A DNA stretch of 64,000 bases from Paracoccus sp. Z118 (lineage in GTDB: Bacteria; Pseudomonadota; Alphaproteobacteria; Rhodobacterales; Rhodobacteraceae), in NCBI RefSeq assembly GCF_019061185.1, contig NZ_JAHQZU010000005.1:1-64000 (forward strand), given 5' to 3'. Numbering within the stretch: position 1 is the first letter of the stretch; each line of letters begins with the position of its first letter. The translations under genes were made by a program, and so were the position numbers. The notes under the pieces are model-generated. The model was given only the letters and a program-made list of their open reading frames with translations, ran no database searches and had not been told where the DNA came from. Below are positions 1-8,735 of this stretch, piece by piece.

Positions 1-132
1 ATGCCGGGCGACAACCTGAAGTTCGAGGTCGAGCTGATCGCCCCGATCGCGATGGAAGAGAAGCTGCGCTTCGCCATCCGCGAAGGCGGCCGCACCGTGG
101 GTGCCGGCGTGGTGTCGAAGATCATCGAGTGA
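1..132 (+). CDS. tuf: Elongation factor Tu, C-terminal fragment (cut by window edge)
   Basis: The first 43 codons are the end of EF-Tu, which delivers aminoacyl-tRNA to the ribosome as a GTP complex. The visible part is the end of beta-barrel domain III, including the [12 protein letters not shown] and [18 protein letters not shown] segments that close nearly all bacterial EF-Tu proteins. The gene enters from outside the window, so base 1 is not its start. It normally sits directly before rpsJ; here 913 bases separate them. Confidence 0.97.
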   Translation: MPGDNLKFEVELIAPIAMEEKLRFAIREGGRTVGAGVVSKIIE

Positions 133-145
133 TGTTAGGTGGCGC

Positions 146-173
146 GTGGTGGTGGGGTTCGCCCCACCATCAC
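146..173 (+). terminator. Hairpin downstream of tuf
   Basis: A 12-base-pair stem (146-157 with 162-173, one G-T pair) closes a TTCG tetraloop 13 bases after the tuf stop codon. It has no T-run of its own. It may act together with the next hairpin as a double terminator or as a 3'-end stabiliser for tuf mRNA. Confidence 0.6.
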
Positions 174-180
174 CTAGGCA

Positions 181-210
181 AAGGCCCGTCCCGAAAGGGG
201 CGGGCTTTGA
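181..210 (+). terminator. Intrinsic terminator after tuf
   Basis: The stem GCCCGTCCC / GGGGCGGGC closes a GAAA loop and is followed by TTT. Together with the preceding hairpin it suggests that tuf transcription ends here and that the S10 cluster is separately promoted. Confidence 0.75.
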
Positions 211-355
211 TGTTGTGGCAGGCCGCGCCGCAGCGCTGAGTCGCTGTGATCCACGAACCGACCGGACTCGTGTTTCTTAAACGAGATTCTAAGTTGCACA
301 GTGGCCCGCTGCACAGCTAGCCTCCTACTGGTAAGATGTTGACAGATGGATTGTC

Positions 356-811
356 ATGGGTGGCACAATTATTCATCGAAGCCCCGTCGGCTGGGAGCCT
401 AAGCAAGGCTCAAGCCCGCCCCCGGTTATCACGCAAGAGACAAGAGAAGCGATGCGGCGCTCAGCTGACAAGCTTCGAGTGGAGAGGGCGCGAGCATCAG
501 ATCTTCAAGCGTATAATGTGCTGAGCAGCCATTCTTTTAAAAGCTTGAGAGAAGCAAGCCAGCAGCGAGTGGATGATTGGCTAAACCTAATCGAACGCGT
601 GCGAAGCTCTCTCCCGAAGGCCCGGTGGCCCCACTGCGAGCAGCTACACAAGATGCTGTTGAGCCGGCGACAGGAGCTAGCTGAAGCGGAAAGACAGCGG
701 CAAGAAAGGCAGGTGCGGGATCAACAGGCATCCGAGAGGCAAAAATTCCTGGCAAGAAAAGAGGTGCTGCCGATACTAATTGGCCAATTGTTGGCAAAAT
801 ACACGAAGTAA
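356..811 (+). CDS. Orphan hypothetical protein inserted between tuf and rpsJ
   Basis: This 151-residue reading frame matches no family I recognise. The last third (about residues 100-130) is rich in Arg, Gln and Glu (RRQELAEAERQRQERQ) and is probably a coiled coil; no membrane segment or signal peptide is visible. Sixty-base blocks inside it contain about 48-63% G+C, many near 50%, clearly below the flanking ribosomal genes, and codon choice is less biased. That points to acquisition by transfer. The ATG at 356 lacks a convincing ribosome-binding site; an internal ATG at 452 is an alternative and would give about 119 residues. It could also be a decaying gene. Confidence 0.5.
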   Translation: MGGTIIHRSPVGWEPKQGSSPPPVITQETREAMRRSADKLRVERARASDLQAYNVLSSHSFKSLREASQQRVDDWLNLIERVRSSLPKARWPHCEQLHKMLLSRRQELAEAERQRQERQVRDQQASERQKFLARKEVLPILIGQLLAKYTK

Positions 812-861
812 TGTAGCTCCCCCGCAGAAGCGGTGCCTGTCTCTCTCTCCATCCGCAGGTC

Positions 862-890
862 TTGACACTCGTTACTCCTCCCGCCATAAG
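862..890 (+). promoter_or_regulatory. Sigma70-type promoter for the S10 ribosomal operon
   Basis: A perfect -35 box TTGACA (862-867) is followed after 17 bases by CATAAG (885-890), which keeps the central ATAA of the -10 consensus. It lies 155 bases before rpsJ, leaving a long untranslated leader. It is the best promoter match in the ribosomal part of the window. Confidence 0.75.
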
Positions 891-932
891 CCCCCATCGC
901 CGCCGGTCACACCAGAATCGGTTGCGTCTGCC

Positions 933-959
933 AAGGCCGTCCGCTATGGGGGCGGCCTT
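933..959 (+). promoter_or_regulatory. Hairpin in the S10 operon leader
   Basis: AAGGCCGTCC (933-942) pairs with GGGCGGCCTT across a short loop and is followed by GCAGTTTTC. It resembles an attenuator stem. In E. coli the S10 leader is bound by L4 to give autogenous attenuation; whether this hairpin plays that role is inference. Confidence 0.45.
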
Positions 960-1045
960 GCAGTTTTCTGCCCAAGGTCCGACGCTGGCTTCGCGTGGTG
1001 CGCTGTCAGCCTCTCGACTGAAATCCCCATTCGAGGGATGCTTTG

Positions 1046-1354
1046 ATGCAAAGCCAGACCATCCGTATCCGGCTCAAGGCGTTCGATTATCGGGTGCTGG
1101 ACGCCAGCACCGCCGAGATCGTGAACACCGCCAAGCGGACCGGCGCGCAGGTGCGCGGCCCGATTCCGCTGCCGAACAAGATCGAGAAATTCACCGTCCT
1201 GCGCGGTCCGCATATCGACAAGAAATCCCGCGATCAGTGGGAGATCCGCACGCACAAGCGTCTGCTGGACATCGTCGATCCGACCCCGCAGACCGTTGAC
1301 GCCCTGATGAAGCTCGACCTCGCCGCCGGCGTGGATGTCGAGATCAAGGTTTAA
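1046..1354 (+). CDS. rpsJ: 30S ribosomal protein S10
   Basis: This 102-residue protein of the 30S head also acts as NusE in transcription antitermination. It has the family hallmarks: [12 protein letters not shown] at the start, the VRGPIPLP segment and a C-terminal VDVEIKV. The ATG at 1046 is chosen because GAGGG lies nine bases upstream; an in-frame TTG one codon earlier is less likely. It is the first gene of the S10 cluster and is followed by rplC after ten bases. Confidence 0.98.
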   Translation: MQSQTIRIRLKAFDYRVLDASTAEIVNTAKRTGAQVRGPIPLPNKIEKFTVLRGPHIDKKSRDQWEIRTHKRLLDIVDPTPQTVDALMKLDLAAGVDVEIKV

Positions 1355-1364
1355 GGGGGTCACC

Positions 1365-2231
1365 ATGCTGCGGACTGGTATCATCGCCAAGAAGCTGGGC
1401 ATGACCCGGCTGTTCCTGGAAGACGGGCGCCAGGTGCCTGTCACCGTTCTTCATGTCGATAACCTGCAGGTGGTCGCTCAGCGCACCAGCGATCGCGATG
1501 GCTATGTCGCCGTCCAGCTGGGCGCTGGCGCGGCCAAGCCGAAGAACGTCACGGCGCCGATGCGCGGCCATTTCGCGAAAGCGAACGTCGCCCCCAAGCG
1601 CAAGATCGCGGAGTTCCGCGTCGCCGCCGAGAACATGATCAATGTCGGCGAGGAAATCACCGCCGACCACTATTTCGCGGGGCAGTTCGTCGATGTGGCG
1701 GGCACCTCGATCGGCAAGGGCTTCGCCGGTGCCATGAAGCGGCACAACTTCGGCGGCCTGCGCGCCTCGCACGGCGTGTCGGTCAGCCACCGCTCGCATG
1801 GCTCGACCGGGCAGTGCCAGGATCCGGGCAAGGTGTTCAAGGGCAAGAAGATGGCCGGACACATGGGCGCCGTGCGCGTCACCACCCAGAACCTGCAGGT
1901 CGTCCGCACCGATTCCGACCGCGGCCTGATCATGGTCAAGGGCTCGGTTCCCGGCTCCAAGGGCGGCTGGGTCACGATCAAGGACGCGGTCAAGAAGCCG
2001 GCGCCCGAGAACGTGATCTACCCCGCCGGCCTGCGCTCGATGGCCGATGAAGCCCGCCGTGTGGCCGAGGAAGCCGCCGCCGCCGCCGCTGCCGAAGAGG
2101 AAGCCGCGCGTCTGGCCGCTGCCGAGGCTGAAGCCGCCGCCATCGCGGCCGCCGAGGCGGAAGCCGCTGCGGACAACGCCGCCGGCGACGTCGCCGACGG
2201 TGGGACCGCACCCGAAGGAGACAAGGAATGA
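1365..2231 (+). CDS. rplC: 50S ribosomal protein L3 with long Ala/Glu-rich tail
   Basis: L3 is an early 50S assembly protein that reaches into the peptidyl-transferase region. Residues 1-215 are the standard fold: LGMTRLF at the start, and [20 protein letters not shown], which contains the glutamine usually methylated by PrmB. The protein is 288 residues, compared with about 210 in E. coli. The extra 60 or so residues are an Ala/Glu/Arg-rich stretch likely to be helical, then an acidic end. GGGGG sits just before the ATG at 1365. The stop overlaps the rplD start (ATGA), so translation is probably coupled. Confidence 0.97.
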   Translation: MLRTGIIAKKLGMTRLFLEDGRQVPVTVLHVDNLQVVAQRTSDRDGYVAVQLGAGAAKPKNVTAPMRGHFAKANVAPKRKIAEFRVAAENMINVGEEITADHYFAGQFVDVAGTSIGKGFAGAMKRHNFGGLRASHGVSVSHRSHGSTGQCQDPGKVFKGKKMAGHMGAVRVTTQNLQVVRTDSDRGLIMVKGSVPGSKGGWVTIKDAVKKPAPENVIYPAGLRSMADEARRVAEEAAAAAAAEEEAARLAAAEAEAAAIAAAEAEAAADNAAGDVADGGTAPEGDKE

Positions 2232-2848
2232 AACTCGACGTGATTTCTCTGTCCTCGGGCAAGGCCGGGGACATCGATCTGGCCGACGACATCTTCGGGC
2301 TGGAGCCGCGCGCGGATATCCTGCACCGTGTCGTCCGCTGGCAGCGCGCCAAGGCGCAGCAAGGGACCCACTCGACGCTCGGCCGGTCCGAAGTGTCGTA
2401 TTCGACCAAGAAGATCTATCGCCAGAAGGGCACGGGCGGGGCTCGCCACGGGTCGCGCAGCGCGCCGATCTTCCGCAGCGGCGGCGTCTACAAGGGCCCG
2501 GTCTCGCGCAGCCATGCGTTCGACCTGCCCAAGAAGGTCCGCGCGCTGGGTCTGAAGCACGCGCTGTCGGCCAAGGCGGCGAGCGGTCAGCTGGTCATCC
2601 TCGACAGCCTGGATCTGGCGGAGGCCAAGACCTCGGCGCTGGCCAAGTCGGTCAAGGAACAGGGCTGGAAGAAGGTCCTGGTGATCGACGGCGCCGACGT
2701 GAACGAGAACTTCGCCCGCGCCGCCCGCAACCTGGAAGGCGTGGACGTCCTGCCCTCGATGGGCGCGAACGTCTATGACATCCTCAAGCGCGAGACGCTG
2801 GTCATCACGCGCGCGGGTGTCGAAGCCCTGGAGGCCCGACTGAAATGA
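2228..2848 (+). CDS. rplD: 50S ribosomal protein L4
   Basis: This is the 206-residue L4, whose extended loop lines the exit tunnel. The loop appears as the basic [19 protein letters not shown] stretch (about residues 57-76). In enterobacteria L4 also represses its own operon through the S10 leader, so the leader hairpin upstream is relevant. The gene overlaps rplC and rplW by four bases each (ATGA), giving tight translational coupling. Confidence 0.98.
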   Translation: MKLDVISLSSGKAGDIDLADDIFGLEPRADILHRVVRWQRAKAQQGTHSTLGRSEVSYSTKKIYRQKGTGGARHGSRSAPIFRSGGVYKGPVSRSHAFDLPKKVRALGLKHALSAKAASGQLVILDSLDLAEAKTSALAKSVKEQGWKKVLVIDGADVNENFARAARNLEGVDVLPSMGANVYDILKRETLVITRAGVEALEARLK

Positions 2849-3159
2849 ACGCGACGACGACCAACACGAAGCCCGAGCATTACGACGTGATCGTGAAGCC
2901 GATCATCACCGAAAAGGCGACGATGACCGGCGAGACCTCGAACGCGGTGGTGTTCCAGGTCGCGAAATCGGCCACCAAGCCGATGATCAAGGACGCGGTC
3001 GAGGCGCTGTTCGGCGTCAAGGTGAAGGCGGTCAACACCACCATCACCAAGGGCAAGACCAAGCGTTTCCGCGGCCGCCCCGGCGTCCGCAACGACGTGA
3101 AGAAGGCCTATGTCTCGCTGGAGCCCGGCAACACGATCGACGTGAACACCGGCCTCTGA
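2845..3159 (+). CDS. rplW: 50S ribosomal protein L23
   Basis: L23, 104 residues, sits at the tunnel exit and is the docking site for trigger factor and SRP. The recognisable parts are [14 protein letters not shown], the [20 protein letters not shown] core, and [11 protein letters not shown] in the loop. It overlaps rplD by four bases; rplB follows after a 91-base gap with two hairpins. Confidence 0.98.
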   Translation: MNATTTNTKPEHYDVIVKPIITEKATMTGETSNAVVFQVAKSATKPMIKDAVEALFGVKVKAVNTTITKGKTKRFRGRPGVRNDVKKAYVSLEPGNTIDVNTGL

Positions 3160-3170
3160 GACGGCAGCTC

Positions 3171-3228
3171 GCGGCTCCCGCCTTCTTGCGGGGGCCGCAT
3201 GACTTTGACTGAAACGGACCTCTGGTCC
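3171..3228 (+). promoter_or_regulatory. Two hairpins between rplW and rplB
   Basis: An 11-base-pair stem (3171-3181 with 3188-3198, one G-T pair, six-base loop) is followed by a smaller one, GGACC-TCT-GGTCC (3216-3228). No T-run follows either, so simple termination is unlikely. They may mark an RNA-processing or protein-binding site ahead of rplB. Confidence 0.4.
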
Positions 3229-3250
3229 AAGGCAACGGAAGACAGCAACC

Positions 3251-4090
3251 ATGGCACTCAAGTCGTATAAACCGACGACGCCTGGCCAGCGCGGGCTGGT
3301 ACTGATCGACCGTTCGGAGCTTTGGAAAGGTCGCCCCGTCAAGTCCCTCACCGAGGGTCTGAGCAAATCGGGCGGCCGGAACAACACCGGACGGATCACG
3401 ATGTGGCACAAGGGGGGCGGAGCCAAGCGCCTCTACCGCGTCGTCGATTTCAAGCGTCGCAAGTATGACGTCCCCGCAACGGTCGAGCGGATCGAATACG
3501 ATCCCAACCGCACCGCCTTCATCGCGCTGGTGCGCTATGAGGACGGCGAGCAGGCCTATATCCTCGCGCCGCAGCGTCTGGCCATCGGCGACAAGGTCGT
3601 CTCTTCGGCCCGTGCGGACATCAAGCCGGGCAACGCGATGCCGTTCAGCGGCATGCCGATCGGCACGATCGTCCACAACGTCGAGCTGAAGCCCGGCAAG
3701 GGCGGCCAGATCGCCCGTTCGGCGGGCACCTACGCCCAGTTCGTGGGCCGCGACGGTGGCTACGCGCAGATCCGCCTGTCCTCGGGCGAGCTGCGGATGG
3801 TCCGCCAGGAATGCATGGCGACCATCGGCGCGGTGTCGAACGCCGACCACTCGAACCAGGATCTCGGCAAGGCCGGGCGCCGGCGGCACATGGGCATCCG
3901 CCCGACCGTCCGCGGCGTCGCCATGAACCCGATCGACCACCCGCATGGTGGTGGTGAAGGCCGGACCTCGGGCGGCCGTCACCCGGTCACGCCGTGGGGC
4001 AAGCCGACCAAAGGCAAGAAGACGCGCAGCAACAAGTCGACCGACAAGTACATCCTGCGGTCGCGTCACGCCAAGAAGAAGGGGCGCTGA
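3251..4090 (+). CDS. rplB: 50S ribosomal protein L2
   Basis: L2, 279 residues, helps join the subunits and supports peptidyl transfer. Diagnostic segments are [21 protein letters not shown] near the N terminus and [21 protein letters not shown] near residue 225-245, which contains the conserved histidine implicated in activity. It opens at ATG 3251 behind GGAAG and is followed three bases later by rpsS. Confidence 0.98.
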   Translation: MALKSYKPTTPGQRGLVLIDRSELWKGRPVKSLTEGLSKSGGRNNTGRITMWHKGGGAKRLYRVVDFKRRKYDVPATVERIEYDPNRTAFIALVRYEDGEQAYILAPQRLAIGDKVVSSARADIKPGNAMPFSGMPIGTIVHNVELKPGKGGQIARSAGTYAQFVGRDGGYAQIRLSSGELRMVRQECMATIGAVSNADHSNQDLGKAGRRRHMGIRPTVRGVAMNPIDHPHGGGEGRTSGGRHPVTPWGKPTKGKKTRSNKSTDKYILRSRHAKKKGR

Positions 4091-4093
4091 TCC

Positions 4094-4372
4094 ATGGCAC
4101 GTTCTGTTTGGAAAGGGCCGTTCGTCGACGCCTATGTTCTGCGCAAGGCCGAAAAGGCGCGCGAATCGGGTCGTTCGGAGGTCATCAAGATCTGGTCGCG
4201 TCGTTCGACCATCCTGCCGCAATTCGTCGGCCTGACCTTCGGCGTCTATAACGGGAAGAAGCACATCCCGGTCAACGTCTCCGAAGACATGATCGGCCAG
4301 AAATTCGGTGAGTACTCGCCGACCCGGACCTATTACGGTCACGCGGCCGACAAGAAAGCGAAGAGGAAGTAA
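4094..4372 (+). CDS. rpsS: 30S ribosomal protein S19
   Basis: S19, 92 residues, belongs to the 30S head and works with S13 near the A site. It shows the family sequences [30 protein letters not shown] and [17 protein letters not shown]. It lies between rplB and rplV with gaps of three and five bases, as in other S10 operons. Confidence 0.98.
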   Translation: MARSVWKGPFVDAYVLRKAEKARESGRSEVIKIWSRRSTILPQFVGLTFGVYNGKKHIPVNVSEDMIGQKFGEYSPTRTYYGHAADKKAKRK

Positions 4373-4377
4373 TCCCC

Positions 4378-4863
4378 ATGGGTAAGGAACAGAATCCGCG
4401 CCGCGTGGCGGAGAACGAGGCGATGGCGAAGACCAAGATGCTTCGCACCTCGCCGCAGAAGCTGAACCTCGTCGCCGCCCTGATCCGCGGCAAGAAGGTG
4501 GACAAGGCGCTGGCCGACCTCACCTTCTCGCACAAGCGCATCGCGGGCGACGTGAAGAAATGCCTTCAGTCGGCCATCGCCAACGCCGAGAACAACCACA
4601 ACCTGGACGTCGATAACCTGGTCGTCGCCGAGGCGTGGGTCGGCAAGAACATGGTGCTGAAGCGGGGCCGTCCGCGCGCCCGTGGCCGGTTCGGCAAGAT
4701 CATGAAGCCGTTCTCGGAAATCACCATCAAGGTGCGCGAGGTCGATCTGGCCGCCGCGGAAGAGGCGAAGAAAGCCGCCAGGCTGCAGAAGCGCACCGCC
4801 GCGTCCAGCCGGCAGGCCGGCACCGCCGCCACCCCTGAAGCCGCCGTCGAGGAGCAAGCGTAA
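4378..4863 (+). CDS. rplV: 50S ribosomal protein L22 with C-terminal extension
   Basis: L22 lines the peptide exit tunnel. Residues 1-125 are the conserved core, including [20 protein letters not shown] and the tunnel hairpin [14 protein letters not shown]. At 161 residues it is about 50 longer than E. coli L22. The added end is Ala/Lys/Glu-rich and should be flexible or helical. Its TAA shares one base with the rpsC ATG (TAATG), indicating coupled translation. Confidence 0.97.
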   Translation: MGKEQNPRRVAENEAMAKTKMLRTSPQKLNLVAALIRGKKVDKALADLTFSHKRIAGDVKKCLQSAIANAENNHNLDVDNLVVAEAWVGKNMVLKRGRPRARGRFGKIMKPFSEITIKVREVDLAAAEEAKKAARLQKRTAASSRQAGTAATPEAAVEEQA

Positions 4864-5579
4864 TGGGACAGAAGGTCAACCCCATCGGGATGCGCCTCCA
4901 GGTCAACCGCACCTGGGACAGCCGGTGGTTCGCCGACAGCAAGGAATACGGCAAGCTGCTGCTAGAGGATCTGAAGATCCGCGACTTCATCCATGAAGAG
5001 GCCAAGCAGGCCGGCGTCAGCCGCGTCATCATCGAGCGTCCGCACAAGAAGGCGCGGGTCACGATCCATGCCGCGCGTCCGGGCGTCATCATCGGCAAGA
5101 AGGGCGCCGACATCGAGACGCTGCGCAAGAAGGTCGCGCAGTTCACCGATTCGGAACTGCACCTGAACATCGTCGAAGTCCGCAAGCCGGAACTCGACGC
5201 GCAGCTGGTGGCCGAATCGATCGCCCAGCAGCTTGAGCGCCGGGTGTCGTTCCGCCGCGCCATGAAGCGCGCGGTTCAGAACGCCATGCGGATGGGCGCG
5301 CTGGGTATCCGCGTGAATGTCGCCGGCCGTCTGGGCGGCGCCGAGATCGCGCGGACCGAATGGTATCGCGAGGGCCGGGTGCCGCTGCACACGCTGCGGG
5401 CCGACATCGACTATGCGCTGTCGGAAGCCTCGACCCCCTACGGGATCATCGGGGTGAAGGTCTGGATATTCAAGGGCGAGATCATGGAACACGACCCGCA
5501 GGCCCATGAGCGCCGCGCCGCCTCGGCGCAGGAAGGCCCGGCCTCGCGTGGTCCGCGCCGCGACCGCGACGCGCGCTAA
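4863..5579 (+). CDS. rpsC: 30S ribosomal protein S3
   Basis: S3, 238 residues, forms part of the mRNA entry channel. The KH domain is visible as the [21 protein letters not shown] stretch (about residues 68-88), and the C-terminal domain contains [23 protein letters not shown]. The C-terminal 20 residues are charged and variable. The start overlaps rplV by one base, and rplP follows 12 bases after the stop. Confidence 0.98.
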   Translation: MGQKVNPIGMRLQVNRTWDSRWFADSKEYGKLLLEDLKIRDFIHEEAKQAGVSRVIIERPHKKARVTIHAARPGVIIGKKGADIETLRKKVAQFTDSELHLNIVEVRKPELDAQLVAESIAQQLERRVSFRRAMKRAVQNAMRMGALGIRVNVAGRLGGAEIARTEWYREGRVPLHTLRADIDYALSEASTPYGIIGVKVWIFKGEIMEHDPQAHERRAASAQEGPASRGPRRDRDAR

Positions 5580-5591
5580 GGAGACAGGGAA

Positions 5592-6005
5592 ATGCTGCAA
5601 CCGAAACGGACCAAGTTCCGCAAACAGCACAAGGGCCGTATCCACGGCGAGGCGAAGGGCGGGTTCAACCTGAACTTCGGCTCCTTCGCGCTGAAGGCGA
5701 CGGAACCCGAGCGCGTCACCGCGCGCCAGATCGAGGCGGCCCGCCGCGCGATCACCCGCCACATGAAGCGCCAGGGCCGCGTCTGGATCCGGATCTTCCC
5801 GGACGTGCCGGTGTCGTCGAAGCCGACCGAAGTGCGGATGGGTAAAGGCAAGGGCTCGGTCGATTTCTGGGCCGCCCGCGTGCATCCCGGCCGGATCATG
5901 TTCGAGATCGACGGTGTCGATGAGGACGTGGCCCGCGAGGCGCTGCGCCTCGGCGCGCAGAAGCTGCCGGTGCTGACCCGCGTGGTGCGCCGCGAAGACT
6001 GGTAA
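5592..6005 (+). CDS. rplP: 50S ribosomal protein L16
   Basis: L16, 137 residues, organises the A-site region of the 50S subunit. Key segments are [16 protein letters not shown], the [23 protein letters not shown] region with the arginine usually hydroxylated by YcfD-type enzymes, and [15 protein letters not shown]. In most bacteria rpmC follows directly; here a strong terminator and an unrelated gene come first. Confidence 0.98.
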   Translation: MLQPKRTKFRKQHKGRIHGEAKGGFNLNFGSFALKATEPERVTARQIEAARRAITRHMKRQGRVWIRIFPDVPVSSKPTEVRMGKGKGSVDFWAARVHPGRIMFEIDGVDEDVAREALRLGAQKLPVLTRVVRREDW

Positions 6006-6030
6006 GCGCCGGACAGGCCGCACTGAACCA

Positions 6031-6060
6031 AAGCCCCGCCGGAGACGGCGGGGCTTTTTC
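6031..6060 (+). terminator. Perfect intrinsic terminator inside the ribosomal cluster
   Basis: AAGCCCCGCC (6031-6040) pairs perfectly with GGCGGGGCTT (6047-6056) around a six-base loop and runs into TTTC, for five Ts in all. It lies 25 bases after the rplP stop. As written it should end most S10-operon transcripts before rpmC. Confidence 0.85.
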
Positions 6061-6075
6061 GTGTTAAGGTCCGGC

Positions 6076-6489
6076 ATGGGCAAGGATGCGAAGCCGAAGC
6101 TGCTCTCGGGCGGGAACCCGCAGATCCCCAAGGGATATGGCGACGGGCCGGTGCAGGGCTGGATCGCCGCCGCGCCCGAGTGGAAGGGCCAGGTGGCGGC
6201 ACGGCTCGACGCGCTGATCGTCGATGCGGTGCCGGATGTCTGCAAGGCCGTGAAGTGGAATTCCCCCTTCTACGGCGTGGCGGAGGGGGAGTGGTTTCTC
6301 AGCTTCCATGCCATGACGAATTACCTGAAGGTCGCATTCTTCCGCGGCACCTCGCTCGATCCGATGCCGCCGGTCGGCTCGAAGCAGGTCGAGGTGCGGT
6401 ATCTGCATGTCGGACCGGACGATCTGAATGAAGCCGCTTTCACCGATTGGGTGCGCCAGGCGGCGCGGTTGCCGGGCGTGAATATGTAG
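6076..6489 (+). CDS. DUF1801-family protein
   Basis: This 137-residue soluble protein resembles the DUF1801 family, whose fold is shared with small proteins of unknown biochemical role. Typical parts are the central [10 protein letters not shown], followed by the aromatic [19 protein letters not shown]. It lies between rplP and rpmC, where ribosomal gene order is normally unbroken, directly behind a terminator. The ATG at 6076 is preceded by AAGGT; an upstream GTG at 6061 lies in the terminator tail and is rejected. The family call is good; its role is unknown. Confidence 0.8.
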   Translation: MGKDAKPKLLSGGNPQIPKGYGDGPVQGWIAAAPEWKGQVAARLDALIVDAVPDVCKAVKWNSPFYGVAEGEWFLSFHAMTNYLKVAFFRGTSLDPMPPVGSKQVEVRYLHVGPDDLNEAAFTDWVRQAARLPGVNM

Positions 6490-6513
6490 ATGCCCCCGCG
6501 GCCGGAAAATCGC

Positions 6514-6542
6514 TTGCCAAGGCCGGGCCGGTTGCTGTATGC
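6514..6542 (+). promoter_or_regulatory. Candidate promoter restarting transcription before rpmC
   Basis: CTTGCCA carries a -35-like TTGCCA at 6514-6519, followed 17 bases later by GTATGC (6537-6542). The -10 match is poor by E. coli standards, but weak -10 boxes are common in alphaproteobacteria. A promoter is expected here because of the upstream terminator and the 137-base gap. Confidence 0.45.
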
Positions 6543-6626
6543 GCAAGCCTTCATCTCGAACTCCACCGGGAATCAGGGTGGCCCAGCGTGCTGGGGCTCT
6601 CCGGTGATGTTGAAAGGAAGAGGCGC

Positions 6627-6833
6627 ATGAAAGCGCAGGAACTGAAAGACAAGACGCCCGAGCAGCTGCGCGAGCAGTTGGTGGCGCTGAAGAAGGAAGC
6701 GTTCAACCTGCGCTTCCAGCAGGCGACCGGCCAGCTTGAGTCGACCGCCCGCATGCGCACCGTCCGTCGCGACGTCGCTCGCATCAAGACCCAGATGAAC
6801 CAGAACGCCGCCGCCGCGGCCTCGTCGAACTGA
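6627..6833 (+). CDS. rpmC: 50S ribosomal protein L29
   Basis: L29, 68 residues, is a two-helix protein beside the tunnel exit. It has the [18 protein letters not shown] start and the hallmark [13 protein letters not shown]. The ATG at 6627 follows GGAAGAGG with good spacing; the longer frame upstream is not coding. It begins the second part of the cluster with rpsQ 11 bases later. Confidence 0.97.
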   Translation: MKAQELKDKTPEQLREQLVALKKEAFNLRFQQATGQLESTARMRTVRRDVARIKTQMNQNAAAAASSN

Positions 6834-6844
6834 GGAGTTGGCCC

Positions 6845-7099
6845 ATGCCCAAACGCATCCTGCAAGGCAAGGTGACCAGCGACAAGAACGAGCAGACCGT
6901 CACGGTTCTGGTCGAGCGCCGCTTCAAGCACCCGGTTCTGCACAAGATCGTCCGTTCGTCCAAGAAATACCGGGCGCACGACGCGAATAACCAGTTCAAG
7001 GTCGGTGACACCGTTCGCATCGTCGAATGTGCGCCGATTTCGAAGACGAAACGCTGGACCGTCCTCGTGGCGGACGAGGCGCAGGCCGTTCAGGCCTGA
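6845..7099 (+). CDS. rpsQ: 30S ribosomal protein S17
   Basis: S17, 84 residues, is an OB-fold protein that binds 16S rRNA early in assembly. The sequence [20 protein letters not shown] and the central [18 protein letters not shown] are diagnostic. It lies between rpmC and rplN as in the standard order. Confidence 0.97.
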   Translation: MPKRILQGKVTSDKNEQTVTVLVERRFKHPVLHKIVRSSKKYRAHDANNQFKVGDTVRIVECAPISKTKRWTVLVADEAQAVQA

Positions 7100-7168
7100 A
7101 CCTTTCCAGACTGATCGAAACCCTGGGGGGCGGGCTGCATCCGTCCGCCAAAGGTCGGGAGAAACCAA

Positions 7169-7537
7169 ATGATCCAGATGCAGACCAACCTGGATGTTGC
7201 TGACAACTCCGGCGCTCGCCGGGTGCAGTGCATCAAGGTTCTGGGTGGCTCGCACCGTCGCTATGCGTCGGTGGGTGACATCATCGTGGTTTCCGTCAAG
7301 GAAGCCATTCCGCGCGGCCGCGTGAAGAAAGGTGACGTCCGCAAGGCCGTCGTCGTGCGCACCGCCAAGGAAGTGAAGCGCGAGGACGGCACGTCCATCC
7401 GCTTCGACCGCAACGCCGCCGTCATCCTGAACAACCAGGGCGAGCCGGTCGGCACCCGTATCTTCGGGCCGGTCGTGCGCGAACTGCGCGCCAAGAACTT
7501 CATGAAGATCATCTCGCTTGCGCCGGAGGTGCTGTGA
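7169..7537 (+). CDS. rplN: 50S ribosomal protein L14
   Basis: L14, 122 residues, forms inter-subunit bridges. It opens with [17 protein letters not shown] and contains [14 protein letters not shown] and the family signature [14 protein letters not shown] 69-base gap separates it from rpsQ. Its TGA overlaps the rplX ATG by one base (TGATG). Confidence 0.98.
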   Translation: MIQMQTNLDVADNSGARRVQCIKVLGGSHRRYASVGDIIVVSVKEAIPRGRVKKGDVRKAVVVRTAKEVKREDGTSIRFDRNAAVILNNQGEPVGTRIFGPVVRELRAKNFMKIISLAPEVL

Positions 7538-7842
7538 TGGCTGCCAAGCTCAAGAAGGGTGACCGCGTCGTCGTGCTGGCCGGCAAGGACAAGGGCAAGC
7601 AGGGCGAGATCCTGCAGGTCATGCCCAAGGACAACAAGGCCGTGGTCGATGGCGTGAACATCGCGCTGCGCCACACCCGCCAGTCGCAGACATCGCAGGG
7701 CGGCCGTGTTCCCAAGAACATGCCGATCGACCTGTCGAACCTCGCGCTGCTGGACAAGAACGGCAAGGCCACCCGCGTCGGCTTCCGCATGGAAGGCGAG
7801 CAGAAGGTGCGCTTCGCCAAGACCACGGGAGACGTGATCTGA
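7537..7842 (+). CDS. rplX: 50S ribosomal protein L24
   Basis: L24, 101 residues, is an initiator of 50S assembly with an N-terminal KOW motif ([19 protein letters not shown], about residues 5-23). The ATG at 7537 is preferred over the GTG one codon upstream because it makes the usual TGATG junction with rplN. The same one-base overlap joins it to rplE. Confidence 0.97.
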   Translation: MAAKLKKGDRVVVLAGKDKGKQGEILQVMPKDNKAVVDGVNIALRHTRQSQTSQGGRVPKNMPIDLSNLALLDKNGKATRVGFRMEGEQKVRFAKTTGDVI

Positions 7843-8402
7843 TGCTGGATCAAGCGACCTATACCCCGCGTCTGAAGGCCGAGTTCCGCGACCGCATCCG
7901 CCCCGCGATGAAGGAAGAGTTCGGCTACAAGAACGACATGCAGATCCCGCGTCTGGACAAGATCGTCCTGAACATGGGCGTCGGCGAAGCGGTCAAGGAC
8001 ACCAAGAAGGTCAAGCAGGCCGCCGAGGAGCTTTCGCTCATCGCCGGTCAGAAGGCGGTCATCACCCACGCCAAGAAGTCGATCGCCGGCTTCCGCGTGC
8101 GCGAGGAGATGCCGCTGGGCTGCAAGGTGACCCTGCGCGGCAACCGGATGTACGAGTTCTTCGATCGTCTCATCAACATCGCGCTGCCCCGCGTCCGCGA
8201 CTTCCGCGGCGTCAAGGGCTCGTCGTTCGATGGCCGCGGCAACTACGCCATGGGCCTGAAGGAGCAGATCGTTTTCCCCGAGATCGAATTCGACAAGGTC
8301 GATGAGGTTCTGGGGATGGACATCATCATCGCGACCACGGCGAAGACCGACGCCGAAGCCAAGGCGCTGTTGAAGCACTTCAACATGCCCTTCACCAGCT
8401 GA
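7842..8402 (+). CDS. rplE: 50S ribosomal protein L5
   Basis: L5, 186 residues, binds 5S rRNA and contacts the P-site tRNA elbow. The family sequence [17 protein letters not shown] and the [25 protein letters not shown] region are present. Translation is coupled to rplX through TGATG. An 18-base spacer leads to rpsN. Confidence 0.98.
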   Translation: MLDQATYTPRLKAEFRDRIRPAMKEEFGYKNDMQIPRLDKIVLNMGVGEAVKDTKKVKQAAEELSLIAGQKAVITHAKKSIAGFRVREEMPLGCKVTLRGNRMYEFFDRLINIALPRVRDFRGVKGSSFDGRGNYAMGLKEQIVFPEIEFDKVDEVLGMDIIIATTAKTDAEAKALLKHFNMPFTS

Positions 8403-8420
8403 TCGCGCGAGGAATCTGAT

Positions 8421-8726
8421 ATGGCTAAGAAATCCATGATCGAACGTCAGAAGAAGCGCGAGCGGATGGTGGCGAAGTTCGCCGCCAAACGCGCCGAGCT
8501 GAACGGCGTCGTGAACAACCAGGACCTGCCGATGGAAGAGCGGTTCAAGGCCACGCTGAAGCTGGCCGAACTGCCGCGCAACTCGTCGCCGACGCGCCTG
8601 AACAACCGCTGCGAGCTGACCGGGCGTCCGCGCGCATATTACCGCAAACTGCGCCTGTCGCGGATCATGCTGCGCGAGCTCGGCTCGCAGGGGCTGATCC
8701 CCGGCATGGTCAAATCGAGCTGGTAA
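8421..8726 (+). CDS. rpsN: 30S ribosomal protein S14 (zinc-independent long form)
   Basis: S14, 101 residues, is in the 30S head. It is the long form without the CXXC pair of zinc-binding S14; the usual zinc-ligand region reads [15 protein letters not shown]. The presence of the zinc-free version means its function should not depend on zinc supply. The gene lies between rplE and rpsH. Confidence 0.97.
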   Translation: MAKKSMIERQKKRERMVAKFAAKRAELNGVVNNQDLPMEERFKATLKLAELPRNSSPTRLNNRCELTGRPRAYYRKLRLSRIMLRELGSQGLIPGMVKSSW

Positions 8727-8735
8727 GGGGGCAAC

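Noticed and set aside
133..355. tRNA gene or attachment site after tuf
   Set aside because: No cloverleaf, CCA end or flanking direct repeat was found; only two hairpins and a small CTCG/CGAG inverted repeat are visible.
339..369. TTGACA followed by CACAAT near the orphan gene
   Set aside because: The spacer is 19 bases and the predicted start would be downstream of the ATG at 356; too weak to list as a promoter.
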